Below, in pieces: positions 17,941 through 26,513 of a stretch of 64,000 nt of DNA. The stretch is from Clostridium ragsdalei P11 (GTDB lineage Bacteria > Bacillota > Clostridia > Clostridiales > Clostridiaceae): assembly GCF_001675165.1 (NCBI RefSeq), contig NZ_LROS01000007.1, forward strand, positions 1 through 64,000, in the 5' to 3' direction. The position numbers and the translations under genes are program-made. Position 1 is the stretch's first letter. Every line of letters begins with the position of its first letter. The notes beneath the pieces are model-generated. The model made no database searches. It had not been told where the DNA came from and saw only the letters and a program-made list of their open reading frames with translations.

Positions 17941-18188
17941 ATTGAAATTTTAACTTATACATAAAATATACTAACAAAATGGAAATCACACTTAAAAACT
18001 TTTTCTATAAGTCTTAGTGAGGTATTTTAGAAAATCTTAGAAGCTTATATATGTCTGAGGTACGAGTTTATATAAGCTTCTTTAGATTTTCAAAATACCG
18101 AGCTTTAGACTTATAAAAAGTTTTTAGTGTGATGAAATTTGTTAGTATATGGCTGGTATAAGTTAACTTTCTACTTAGAAACTCTATA
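17941..18188 (-). repeat. Family D palindromic element (copy D2), inverted next to D1
   Basis: Second palindrome directly after D1, with the apex in the opposite orientation (TGTCTGAGGTACGAG, 18052-18066). The apex stem is AGAAGCTTATATA (18039-18051) with TATATAAGCTTCT (18069-18081). It differs in sequence from the D1 stem yet pairs perfectly. It ends with GTATAAGTTAACTTTCTACT followed by TAGAAACTCTAT. Confidence 0.72.
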
Positions 18189-18267
18189 AAAGTTTTTATA
18201 AAAATATGTATTTTATCTGCCATATATATTATAATTAAATCTATAATGTTAAAATCGGAGGGATACT

Positions 18268-18930
18268 ATGGGAGAATGGGAAATGATACTCAGGCTAGTA
18301 CTCTCGGGAGTACTTGGGGCTTTAATAGGATTTGAAAGAAGAAGCCACTCTAAGCAAGCAGGACTTAGAACTCATTTTGTCGTAGCAGTTGGAAGTGCCC
18401 TTATTATGCTTGTGTCTAAATATGGATTTTGGGATTTAGTTGGTATGAATTCGGTGTCATTAGATCCAAGTAGGGTAGCTGCTCAGGTTGTAAGCGGTGT
18501 TGGTTTCTTAGGAGCAGGAACTATTATTGTGGAACACCAATTTGTAAGAGGACTGACTACTGCAGCTGGACTGTGGGCTACAGCAGGTATTGGTATAGCA
18601 ATTGGTGCAGGCATGTATATACCTGGTGTGGGAGCTACAGTGCTTATAGTTATAGGACTTGAAATATTCAACAAACTTCAAAAAAACGAGGTATATTCTA
18701 TAGGAAGGGCAAATTTATCAGAAGAAGGTATTAATTCTACACTGGATATATTAAAAAATTCAAAAATGAAAATATCTAATATTCAGGTTAACAGGCATCA
18801 TAATAAAACCAATAAGGATTTAGAAGTAAGGATTACATTTAAAGTTTATAGCAGAAATCAAAATGAAATGAAGGATATGATGGTAAGTCTTCTGAAGATT
18901 CCTTACGTAAGGGACGTAAACATAGAATAA
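18268..18930 (+). CDS. MgtC/SapB-family membrane protein
   Basis: A protein of 220 residues with four to five membrane spans in the first 140 residues and the family signature GALIGFERRSHSKQAGLRTH. The RVAAQVVSGVGFLGAGTII and GLTTAAGLWATAGIGIAIG segments are also typical. The C-terminal 75 residues form a soluble ACT-like domain. Family members are linked to magnesium limitation and acid stress, but the molecular role is not settled. ATG 18268 follows CGGAGGG. No magnesium riboswitch is visible upstream. Confidence 0.88.
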   Translation: MGEWEMILRLVLSGVLGALIGFERRSHSKQAGLRTHFVVAVGSALIMLVSKYGFWDLVGMNSVSLDPSRVAAQVVSGVGFLGAGTIIVEHQFVRGLTTAAGLWATAGIGIAIGAGMYIPGVGATVLIVIGLEIFNKLQKNEVYSIGRANLSEEGINSTLDILKNSKMKISNIQVNRHHNKTNKDLEVRITFKVYSRNQNEMKDMMVSLLKIPYVRDVNIE

Positions 18931-18984
18931 AGTTTTTTAGAGACAAGAAGGAGTATAATTTGTTTTTTTTATTAACTCAACTGT

Positions 18985-19225
18985 CGCAGTTTAAAAGCTT
19001 TGCGAAGCAAAGCTTCGCAAGTTAAGAATTAATAATGAAAAATTAATAGTGAAGGATGATTTTTAGCTGTCGCAAAAAATCTTTAAATTTATATAAATCA
19101 GCAATGTTTCACTTTAGCGAAACGAGTGATGAAAAGCTTAATCAAAGATTTTTTGTAGTGTAACGGAAAAAAATCCACATTAACTATTAATTCTTCATTC
19201 TTAACTATTAATTAAAAAAATTTTA
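18985..19225 (+). repeat. Family A palindromic element (copy A2)
   Basis: Begins with the hairpin TTGCGAAGCAAAGCTTCGCAA, continues AGTTAAGAATTAATAATGAA, has the inner hairpin GTTTCACTTTAGCGAAAC, and ends TTCATTCTTAACTATTAATT. It is a near copy of the elements at 21.9 and 39.1 kb. It fills most of the 344-bp gap before the CWB2 gene; nothing else is seen there. Confidence 0.75.
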
Positions 19226-19274
19226 TATGTACAAAAGTTGAGTATTAGCAAACTATAATATTGGAGGAAAACAT

Positions 19275-20666
19275 ATGAAAAAAATATTTAAACTGGCTTT
19301 AGGGCAAGCAATAATTTTAGGACTCGCTTTCCCTGGAACTGTATCTGCTGCTGCTAGCCATAATGTGAGCAGAATTTACGGATCAAGTAGATACCAAACC
19401 TCAATAAATATTTGCAACAACTTTAGCAGCGGGAAGGTACAAAATGTTATTGTAACCAGTGGAAACAATTTCCCCGACGCCTTAGCTGGTAGTGTGCTTT
19501 CAAAACAATTAAATGCCCCTATTCTTTTGGTAGACAAGTCTTTAAGTGACAGTCAGGATTCTATTAATTATATAAGAGATCATTTGGATGTAAGTGGAAC
19601 TGTATACGTTCTAGGTGGATATGCTTCTGTAAGTGATGAATATATAAATTATATTAAATCTTTGGGGTTTAACAATATTAAAAGGCTTGGTGGAAAAAAT
19701 AGATTTGAAACTAACAAAGTAATAGTAGAAAATATGAATGTAAGTAAGGGAACCCCTCTAGTTGTAGTTAATGGCAGTAATTTTCCAGATGCATTGAGTA
19801 TATCAAGCATAGCAGGTATGAAAGGTTATCCAATAATTTTAAGCAATACAGATACACTACCGGATGAAGTAAAAGAAAAGATAAGCACAATAAGTCCTTC
19901 TTCTGTGTACATAATAGGAGGACAAGGTGCATTAAGTGATAATATTATTTCTGAGATAAAGAAATTGGACACAACTATAGAGGATGGAAATATTATAAGA
20001 ATATGGGGAAAGAATAGATATGAAACTTCATTAAACATATGTAAATATTTTAATTTGGACAGCAGTACTGTAGTTATTGCAAATGGAGAAAATTTTCCAG
20101 ATGCTTTGTCCGGGAGTGCTTTAGCAGCAAAACTTCAGGCACCTATTTTGCTTACTGATGGAAAGAATATATCAACTCAAAAAGAGTATATAGATACCAC
20201 AAAGTATACAGATGAAATTATACTTGGGGGAAGTGGTGCTGTAAGTGAAGATGTGGAAAATGAATTAAAAGGAATAGAAAAGAAGCTATTTGAAGTAACC
20301 AATGAGTATGTAGGTGAAGATGGAAAGTATTATATAGAAGGTAATTATTTAAAATATGTTACAGATATAAATGAAGCTTTAGATTATGTAAAGAGAACAG
20401 GAGATAGCAGTGTAGTTGAAGAAGATAATGGACAGTGGTTTATATTAGATGATGGCTTTGACATGACCATAAGTGATAAGGTAAAATTAGAGGTAGATAG
20501 TGATGTGAGCATAAAACTAATTCATTTTGATAGTAATGGAAATATATTCTATAACCAACCTAATTTCATTGATATGGTCAATGGTCAATACGAAGATAAG
20601 CCTGTATTTAATTTATTCATTAAAGATGGTAAAGTAATGAAAATGGATCAGCAGTTTAGACCATAA
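19275..20666 (+). CDS. Secreted cell-wall protein with three CWB2 repeats
   Basis: Exported protein of 463 residues. A signal peptide (KKIFKLALGQAIILGLAFP...VSAAAS) is followed by three putative cell wall binding repeat 2 modules (about 30-130, 131-235, 236-325), each with RY-T-N-I-C and NFPDALS/A-like signatures such as GSSRYQTSINIC and NGENFPDALSGSALA. CWB2 triplets attach clostridial surface proteins to wall polymers. The C-terminal 130 residues are a beta-rich acidic region without a recognised domain. ATG 19275 follows TTGGAGGAA. A family E element and then a terminator follow. Confidence 0.9.
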   Translation: MKKIFKLALGQAIILGLAFPGTVSAAASHNVSRIYGSSRYQTSINICNNFSSGKVQNVIVTSGNNFPDALAGSVLSKQLNAPILLVDKSLSDSQDSINYIRDHLDVSGTVYVLGGYASVSDEYINYIKSLGFNNIKRLGGKNRFETNKVIVENMNVSKGTPLVVVNGSNFPDALSISSIAGMKGYPIILSNTDTLPDEVKEKISTISPSSVYIIGGQGALSDNIISEIKKLDTTIEDGNIIRIWGKNRYETSLNICKYFNLDSSTVVIANGENFPDALSGSALAAKLQAPILLTDGKNISTQKEYIDTTKYTDEIILGGSGAVSEDVENELKGIEKKLFEVTNEYVGEDGKYYIEGNYLKYVTDINEALDYVKRTGDSSVVEEDNGQWFILDDGFDMTISDKVKLEVDSDVSIKLIHFDSNGNIFYNQPNFIDMVNGQYEDKPVFNLFIKDGKVMKMDQQFRP

Positions 20667-20797
20667 ACAGAGTTCTTGGCATCAGATGGAGTTTTGACTC
20701 CACCTGATACTTAGAAATCGTTATCCAGGGACGTAGCTGCTCTTTACTCCAACTTGGAGGAGTGGGAGTATTAGAGCAGGTAGTCATCGGATAAAAG
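20667..20797 (+). repeat. Family E structured element (copy E1)
   Basis: A 130-bp element abutting the CWB2 stop codon. It contains hairpin CAGATGGAGT / ACTCCACCTG, and a second long hairpin in which TATCCAGGGACGTAGCTGCT pairs imperfectly with AGAGCAGGTAGTCATCGGATA-type sequence. A copy about 90% identical by eye occurs inverted at 46338-46471, with substitutions mostly in loops. A truncated copy is at 50029-50066. Confidence 0.7.
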
Positions 20798-20835
20798 AAG
20801 AATAAGGCTATGTGCAATTATTAATTTGCAAATAG

Positions 20836-20886
20836 AACCTTCTTAATGTATGAAATTGGTTTTATATGTTAGGAAGGTTCTTTATA
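20836..20886 (+). terminator. Terminator after the CWB2 gene
   Basis: AGAACCTTCTTAA and TTAGGAAGGTTCT form a long stem around an AT-rich loop, followed by TTATAATAAAATTTT. It is the probable end of the CWB2 transcript, so element E1 would be part of its 3' untranslated region. Confidence 0.7.
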
Positions 20887-20973
20887 ATAAAATTTTGAAT
20901 GAAAAATATCATAAAGAAGGGAAGCGAGTATTTAGCAGTTTTATGTTAAGTAATTTTGCTGCTAAAATGATAT

Positions 20974-21900
20974 ATGGAAATAAAAAATATAAAGGGAAAT
21001 ACATTTTGCATTGATACTAAAATGGCATGCATACCTTTTTATAAGATCAATTATAGAGAAATAATTATGATGGATTCTGGATGGCCAAGAGGAGGAGAAA
21101 GAGAAGGTATAGCTGAAGTTTTAAAAACGAATAATTTAAAAGTAGCTGCTATAATATGCACTCATGCTCATATGGATCATATAGGCAATGCTGAATATTT
21201 GAAAGAAAAGTACAATTGTATTATTGCTATGCCGGAATGTGAAGCTGTTACTTGCAGTTCAATTATTAACTTGAAGTTTTATCATAATAATTATAACATG
21301 GCTGAAATTGCAAAACATTTTGGACAGATGGTTTGTAAAACAGATATTATGATTACACCTGATCAAGAAAATATATATGTTTGTGGTGTCAAATTCAAAA
21401 TTATTCATACACCAGGACATAGTGCTGCTCATATATGTGTTATTACTCCTGATGATGTGGCATATTTAGGAGATGCCCTTGTTGGATATGAATTAATGGA
21501 GCAAGCTAAAATGCCTTATTCCTATTCCCTTACGGATGATTTGAAAAGCAAAGAGAAACTTTATGACTTAAAATGCAGTAAATATATTGTGGCACATAAA
21601 GACATATATGATGATATTACAAAGCTCATAAAGGACAATATAAAATTTTATAAAGATACGGCAAATAGCATATATGATGTAATGGATAGAAATAGAAGCA
21701 TGACAATGGAAGAAATTTTTAGATCAGTAACTAAAGATTTTAACATTAACCTGGATAACAGAGTAAAATATGGATTAACAGAAACAATTTTAGTATCCTA
21801 TGTGAGATATCTTAATGAAAAAGGTATGCTGGATTTAAATATGGAGAATGGACTTTATAAATATTTAAAAAAGGCACCTATTTGTACTAACGTTTATTGA
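20974..21900 (+). CDS. Metallo-beta-lactamase-fold hydrolase
   Basis: Soluble 308-residue protein with the dinuclear metal site of the MBL superfamily: HAHMDH near residue 69, HTPGHSAAH near 146, LGDAL near 166 and VAHKD near 207. The last 85 residues are a helical extension resembling the winged-helix tail of some family members. The substrate is unknown; glyoxalase II-like or other hydrolytic roles are possible. The start ATG 20974 has no good ribosome binding site, and an in-frame stop lies just before it, so the start cannot move upstream. A small inverted repeat TAGCAG / CTGCTA precedes it. Confidence 0.8.
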   Translation: MEIKNIKGNTFCIDTKMACIPFYKINYREIIMMDSGWPRGGEREGIAEVLKTNNLKVAAIICTHAHMDHIGNAEYLKEKYNCIIAMPECEAVTCSSIINLKFYHNNYNMAEIAKHFGQMVCKTDIMITPDQENIYVCGVKFKIIHTPGHSAAHICVITPDDVAYLGDALVGYELMEQAKMPYSYSLTDDLKSKEKLYDLKCSKYIVAHKDIYDDITKLIKDNIKFYKDTANSIYDVMDRNRSMTMEEIFRSVTKDFNINLDNRVKYGLTETILVSYVRYLNEKGMLDLNMENGLYKYLKKAPICTNVY

Positions 21901-21902
21901 TT

Positions 21903-22135
21903 ACTCAACTTTGCGAAGCAAAGCTTCGCAAGTTAAGAATTAATAATGAAAAGTTAATAGTGAAGGATGATTTTTAGCTGTCGTAAAAAATCTTTAAATT
22001 TATATAAACCAGCAATGTTTCGCTTTAGCGAAACGAGTGGTGAAAAGCTTAATCAAAGATTTTTTGTAGTGTAACGAAAAAAATCTACATTAACTATTAA
22101 TTCTTCATTCTTAACTATTAATTAAAAAAACTTTA
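21903..22135 (+). repeat. Family A palindromic element (copy A3)
   Basis: Near-identical to A2: TTTGCGAAGCAAAGCTTCGC at the start, the GTTTCGCTTTAGCGAAAC hairpin in the middle, and TTCTTCATTCTTAACTATTA at the end. It fills the gap before the ABC transporter genes; about 100 AT-rich bases remain after it. Confidence 0.75.
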
Positions 22136-22243
22136 TATGTGTAAAAGCTAATTATGTATAGAAAAAATAATTATCTTGTCTTTAATAAAAATTAGTAATA
22201 ATATAAAATTTGTGGATAATATGTTCTAAGGAGGAGATAATTG

Positions 22244-23398
22244 TTGTTTATATCATCAAAAGTGGCTCTTCAATTTTTAAAACACAGTAAATTGCAAACC
22301 TTTGTTATAATACTGGGAATTGCAGTAGGAGTTTCTGTGCAAATATTTATAGGACTTTTAAGCAGTGGACTTGAAAATACTATTTTAAATAAAATTGCAG
22401 GAAATTCAGCTCAAGTTACGGTTTATTCTAATAACGGCAGCATAGAAAATTGGAGTGATATAAAAAATAAAATTGTAAAAGAAGATAAAAATGTAAAGAC
22501 TGCAGCGCCTGTAGTTGATTCTCAGGTTTTTATTAAATTAAAAGATACTAACCAACCTGTTCAGATCAGAGGATTTATGCCTGAAGATGTTAACTCACTT
22601 TATAACATAAAAGGCAGTATATATGAAGGAAAAATGTATGAAAATAGTGGGCAAGTTATTATAGGAAAAGATTTGAAGAAGAAGCTTGATTTAAAGCTTG
22701 GAGATAATATAGATTTGTTTACCATGGGTGGAAAAAAGTTGACTTTAAACATAGTTGGTTTCTTTGATCTTGGAGCTACTAAAATAAATGGAGCTTGGGT
22801 TATTACAGATTTAAGTGATGTTCAAAATTTAATTGGTTTTGGAAACAAGGCTACTTCTATGGAAATTGCAGTTAAGGATATATATAATGCAGACCTGGAA
22901 GGAAAGAAAATAACTAAAATACTTTCTGATAACAGCGTTAATGTGCAGAATTGGAAAGATCAGAATAAATTTTTAGCCAGTGGAATGGTTGGAGAAAAAA
23001 TTTGTACAATAATAATTCAATTCTTTGTACTTCTTGCAGCAGTTCTCAGCATCATAAGTATACTGGGTATAAGTGTAGTTCAAAAATATAAACAGATAGG
23101 TATATTAAAGGCCATGGGTATAAAGGATGGAAGTGCAGCTTTTATATTTTTTGTACAAGCTTTTATACTTGGAGTATTGGGAACGGCTTTGGGACTGCTT
23201 TTTACATGGTTGTATATAAAAGGGTTTAACAGATATATAGTTAATTCTGAAGGATTGCCTCTAGTTAATATAGTTGTGAACCATAAATTTATTTTAGCAT
23301 CATCTATTATTGATGTAGCTGCGTCAACCTTTGCAGCACTCTTTCCGGCATTTAAGTCATTTAGACTTAATCCTGTGGAGGTAATAAAAAATGGATAA
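22244..23398 (+). CDS. ABC transporter permease, FtsX/MacB/LolC type
   Basis: Membrane protein of about 384 residues with one N-terminal span (FVIILGIAVGVSVQIFIGLL), a large extracytoplasmic MacB-like domain (about 45-240) and three C-terminal spans. The C-terminal FtsX domain includes VVQKYKQIGILKAMGIKDG and ends with FRLNPVEVIKNG, both typical. It pairs with the following ATPase, with which it overlaps by 8 bases. I prefer TTG 22244 over TTG 22241 because AAGGAGGAG ends at 22236. The substrate is unknown; such pairs export lipids or peptides or act mechanically. Confidence 0.88.
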   Translation: MFISSKVALQFLKHSKLQTFVIILGIAVGVSVQIFIGLLSSGLENTILNKIAGNSAQVTVYSNNGSIENWSDIKNKIVKEDKNVKTAAPVVDSQVFIKLKDTNQPVQIRGFMPEDVNSLYNIKGSIYEGKMYENSGQVIIGKDLKKKLDLKLGDNIDLFTMGGKKLTLNIVGFFDLGATKINGAWVITDLSDVQNLIGFGNKATSMEIAVKDIYNADLEGKKITKILSDNSVNVQNWKDQNKFLASGMVGEKICTIIIQFFVLLAAVLSIISILGISVVQKYKQIGILKAMGIKDGSAAFIFFVQAFILGVLGTALGLLFTWLYIKGFNRYIVNSEGLPLVNIVVNHKFILASSIIDVAASTFAALFPAFKSFRLNPVEVIKNG

Positions 23399-24065
23399 TA
23401 TCATTCAACTTGAAAATGTAAATAAGATATATGGAAGAAGAGTTAAAAATAAAGTTTTGTCAGAAGTAAATATATCTATAGAAAAGGGATCTTTTAATTC
23501 CATTATAGGGGCATCGGGAAGTGGAAAGACCACTCTCTTAAATATAATGGGTATGCTAGATAAGCCAACAACAGGAGAAGTGTACATACAGGGTAAAAGT
23601 ATAAAAAGTATAGGAAGAAATTCAAGGGCTTCAGTGAGAAATAAAAGTATAGGCTTTGTTTTTCAGTTTCATTATCTTCTCCCCGAGTTTAATGCAATAC
23701 AAAATGTACTTATGCCTTACAGAATAAAGCATTTTTTTTGCGGTAGAAGTGCTAAGAGAAAGGCAGAAGAACTTCTTGAACTAGTTGGACTTTCTGGATG
23801 CAAGAAAAAGAAGGTATATGACTTATCAGGGGGACAGCAGCAAAGAATTGCTATAGCTAGGGCACTTATGAACGATCCCAGCATAGTTCTTGCAGATGAG
23901 CCCACTGGGAATCTTGATTCTACAAATGCAGAGAGTATTTATAAACTCTTTCGACAAATAAATGATAAGTTTGGTACTACCTTTATTATTGTAACTCACG
24001 ATGTAAGTATAGCTAATAAAACTGATAGGATAATACAGATAAAAGATGGACAAGTAAGATCGTAG
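23391..24065 (+). CDS. ABC transporter ATP-binding protein, LolD/MacB type
   Basis: ATPase subunit of 224 residues with all motifs intact: Walker A GASGSGKTT, Q-loop FVFQFHYLLPEF, signature LSGGQQQR, Walker B IVLADEPTGNLD and the H-loop THD. The length and the NLDS segment fit the LolD/FtsE class. It is translationally coupled to the permease and followed by a terminator, so this is a two-gene transcription unit. Confidence 0.92.
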   Translation: MDNIIQLENVNKIYGRRVKNKVLSEVNISIEKGSFNSIIGASGSGKTTLLNIMGMLDKPTTGEVYIQGKSIKSIGRNSRASVRNKSIGFVFQFHYLLPEFNAIQNVLMPYRIKHFFCGRSAKRKAEELLELVGLSGCKKKKVYDLSGGQQQRIAIARALMNDPSIVLADEPTGNLDSTNAESIYKLFRQINDKFGTTFIIVTHDVSIANKTDRIIQIKDGQVRS

Positions 24066-24077
24066 CTCTTATATAGG

Positions 24078-24120
24078 AAATAGCATTGTAAAATAAATTT
24101 GCAATGTTATTTTTTTTATT
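24078..24120 (+). terminator. Terminator after the ABC pair
   Basis: AAATAGCATTG and CAATGTTATTT pair around a 12-base loop, followed by a run of T residues ending near 24120. Confidence 0.8.
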
Positions 24121-24164
24121 AAAATAGAAACAATTTTATAAATATATAGACTTTTCTGAAAAGT

Positions 24165-24205
24165 AATGTTAAAATAGTAACAAATGAAATGTTAAAATAA
24201 TAACA
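24165..24205 (+). promoter_or_regulatory. Twin palindromic operators before the degenerate ABC gene
   Basis: An 18-base direct repeat AATGTTAAAATARTAACA occurs at 24165-24182 and 24188-24205, a 23-bp period. Each copy contains the inverted repeat TGTTA-N6-TAACA. Two dyad sites on roughly the same helix face directly upstream of a gene look like a dimeric repressor operator. The TTAAAATA cores may also act as -10 boxes. Confidence 0.55.
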
Positions 24206-24237
24206 TGATATATAGTTATTAAAAGGGGTGCATATTT

Positions 24238-25113
24238 GTGGAAAAAAATGAAGTTTTATCAAAACAAACCATTGATATTGATGTAAAACCTGGGGATGCA
24301 TTGTTAGTTGTAAATAGAAAGAAAAAATTATCTAAAAACAGTAAAATTACTTTTGAAGGTAAAAACATTATAGATATTGCAACAAAGTACACTAAAACAA
24401 TAGACAATATATTTATATCTTTGATAAAAGTTTATTTAACATCCTTAAACCCTATAAAGTCTGTGGGAAGACAGTGCTTTGAAGTTATTTCCAGGTACAC
24501 TGGATTGACTATTGAAGAATCAAAATCTAAATTGGAAGAAATGTTGAGCACATTAGGTTGTGATAATAGTGGGACTATTTTTAAAGCTTTTCCTTTTAAA
24601 TTAGAAGCTTATGAGAAACAGCGTCTTATGTTTGCCATGGCGTTTTTAGTTAAACCAAAACTTATAATATTAGATGATACTATCTTTAGACTGGATAATA
24701 AAATAAAGAATTATATGTTGGCACAACTTAAAAAGTTAAGGGAAGAGAATAACACTAGTTTGATATTCATATCCAAAAATGCTAGGGTTGTAGCTGAAGC
24801 TGTAGATAATATAGCAATTATGTATAGAGGAACTGTAATTGAATATGGAAAAAAGGACTTAATTTTGAAAAATCCTATTCACCCATATACGAAATATATT
24901 CTTTTTTATAAAAACAATTCGAAGTTTGCGGAAGCATCATCTGAGATTAAAGAATATATAAAAAGCATTAATAATATGCCTAGAACAGGATGTTCTTTTT
25001 GTTTGAACTGTGAAAAGTCATCTTATGATTGCATGTATATGAGACCTGAAATAAAATTTTTGAGTTCAGGTCGACAGGTAATTTGTTCTAACTATGTGAA
25101 CTATAATGCTTAA
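24238..25113 (+). CDS. Degenerate OppD/DppD-like ABC ATPase (probable pseudo-ATPase)
   Basis: Protein of 291 residues with the overall order of peptide-transporter ATPases, including the C-terminal cysteine-bearing tail (GCSFCLNCEKSSYDC), but with lost catalytic motifs. The Walker A position reads VVNRKKKLSKNS, the signature is KLEAYEKQR instead of LSGGQ.QR, and Walker B is LIILDDT with Asp where the catalytic Glu should be. The HPYTK segment of oligopeptide ATPases is kept. The frame is intact and has a GGGGTG ribosome site and a terminator, so it looks maintained. No transporter partner is adjacent. It may be regulatory or ATP-sensing; that is inference. Confidence 0.7.
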   Translation: MEKNEVLSKQTIDIDVKPGDALLVVNRKKKLSKNSKITFEGKNIIDIATKYTKTIDNIFISLIKVYLTSLNPIKSVGRQCFEVISRYTGLTIEESKSKLEEMLSTLGCDNSGTIFKAFPFKLEAYEKQRLMFAMAFLVKPKLIILDDTIFRLDNKIKNYMLAQLKKLREENNTSLIFISKNARVVAEAVDNIAIMYRGTVIEYGKKDLILKNPIHPYTKYILFYKNNSKFAEASSEIKEYIKSINNMPRTGCSFCLNCEKSSYDCMYMRPEIKFLSSGRQVICSNYVNYNA

Positions 25114-25129
25114 AAAGTAAGATGTATAT

Positions 25130-25178
25130 AGAGTTTCTTGTTGTAGATATTGAAATGACTACAACAAGGAACTTTTTT
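25130..25178 (+). terminator. Terminator after the degenerate ABC gene
   Basis: AGTTTCTTGTTGTAG and CTACAACAAGGAACT form a 15-bp stem with one G-U pair, followed by TTTTTTATATTT. Confidence 0.88.
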
Positions 25179-25250
25179 ATATTTACAAAATTTTAATTTT
25201 GAACTCCTAATACAATGGTATATACTAATATTGAAGGGAGTATGAGTAAA

Positions 25251-26294
25251 ATGGACGAAAAAAAGGAGAGGGAAATGGAAGAATTAGCTGAGGAAATCGA
25301 CATAATATTTTCAGTTAAAGATAATATTTCTCAGAGTGAAATAAATAACTTCCTAAATAAATTTACTGAGTTATCTGAAGATGATATACGAAAAAAAATA
25401 TCAGAAATTACTGAAGATAATTCCTATATAGAAGATTCGTCTTCAGATCAAAAAGATGAAAACTCCACAGAAAATATAGACTCTGAAAGTGTCAATGAAG
25501 TAAAAGTTGAAGATTCTCTAGAAGAACTGGATGAAGATAAAATTGAAAATGTAAATGATGATTTACAATTACATATAGATGAATTACCTGAGAAATCAGA
25601 GGATAATAAAATTAAACCCATTTTTGATGATGGAAACATTCCGGATGTACCCTTTGTAAGAGCAGAAATAAAATATGGACAACTGTCTCTGGAATGGGGA
25701 TGGCCAGAAGGTATAGACAAAGTACTTTTATGCTGCAGGATGGATAGATTTCCAGAGACACCTTCAGATTCCAGTGCTTCTCATGTAATCATAGAGAGAG
25801 AGGAAGATTTCGAAACAGGAGATTATACCATAAGTAAAATAGAAGAAGGAAATTATTATTTCTGTATTTATGCTGTGGTGGAATATGAAAACAAGACATT
25901 ATATTCTGAAGGTCAGAGAAGGCTTGTGGTAAATAAAGTACCTCAGGAAATATTTTATGAAATAGACTTAAAAAGAAGTCTCTTGGGTAAATTAAAATCT
26001 GCTAAGATAAGCTTGTCTGCGCCATCTTCTAAATCTTCTCCAAAGGGAGAAATAGAATTGCCGCAGCTTGTTTTAATCAGTAAGATAGGGAATATGCCTA
26101 TTCAAAAATCTGATGGAGAAACTTTGTTTAATATAGATTATGAAACTTTAAAAAATGATGAAATCATAGACTTTGATTTGCCTATTGAAAATATAAAAAA
26201 AAATATGTATGTGAAATTATTCTTTGTAGATGACTCTAACAGTAAGTTATACAGGATAGTTTCGCCAGCTAAGGAAAAGCTGTACTTTAAATAG
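25251..26294 (+). CDS. Beta-sandwich protein with acidic N-terminus (GTPase/tubulin cluster)
   Basis: About 347 residues. The first 115 are very acidic and low-complexity (Asp/Glu/Ser), probably disordered. The rest looks beta-rich, with a fibronectin-like segment RAEIKYGQLSLEWGWPEGIDKVLL and a second part starting near KVPQEIFYEIDLKRSLLGKLK (both given in part). The C-terminal region is paralogous to the protein at 39378-40025. No signal peptide or membrane span is seen. I do not recognise a named family. ATG 25251 lies 10 bases after AGGGAG; ATG 25242 is possible. It is the first gene of the cluster, separated from the GTPase gene by repeat B1. Confidence 0.72.
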   Translation: MDEKKEREMEELAEEIDIIFSVKDNISQSEINNFLNKFTELSEDDIRKKISEITEDNSYIEDSSSDQKDENSTENIDSESVNEVKVEDSLEELDEDKIENVNDDLQLHIDELPEKSEDNKIKPIFDDGNIPDVPFVRAEIKYGQLSLEWGWPEGIDKVLLCCRMDRFPETPSDSSASHVIIEREEDFETGDYTISKIEEGNYYFCIYAVVEYENKTLYSEGQRRLVVNKVPQEIFYEIDLKRSLLGKLKSAKISLSAPSSKSSPKGEIELPQLVLISKIGNMPIQKSDGETLFNIDYETLKNDEIIDFDLPIENIKKNMYVKLFFVDDSNSKLYRIVSPAKEKLYFK

Positions 26295-26304
26295 AAATTA
26301 TATT

Positions 26305-26505
26305 TTAGTTAAGAATTAATAATTAAGAATTAATAGTTATGGATGATTTTCTTCCGTTAACACTACAGAAAATCTAAATCATAACATAACGCAATTGAAG
26401 CTTTGCTTCAATAAGCTCTAATTTAAGATTTTTAGTAACATAGTGGAGAAAAATTATCATTCACTCTTCACTATTAATTATTAATTTTTAATTACATAAG
26501 GGGAG
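26305..26505 (+). repeat. Family B palindromic element (copy B1)
   Basis: Starts AGTTAAGAATTAATAATTAA and ends TTCACTATTAATTATTAATT. The middle has GATTTTCTTCCGTTAACACT and the hairpin-like GAAGCTTTGCTTC. The ends resemble family A but the centre differs. Inverted or related copies are at 37.58 and 51.77 kb. Confidence 0.65.
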
Positions 26506-26513
26506 GATTAACT

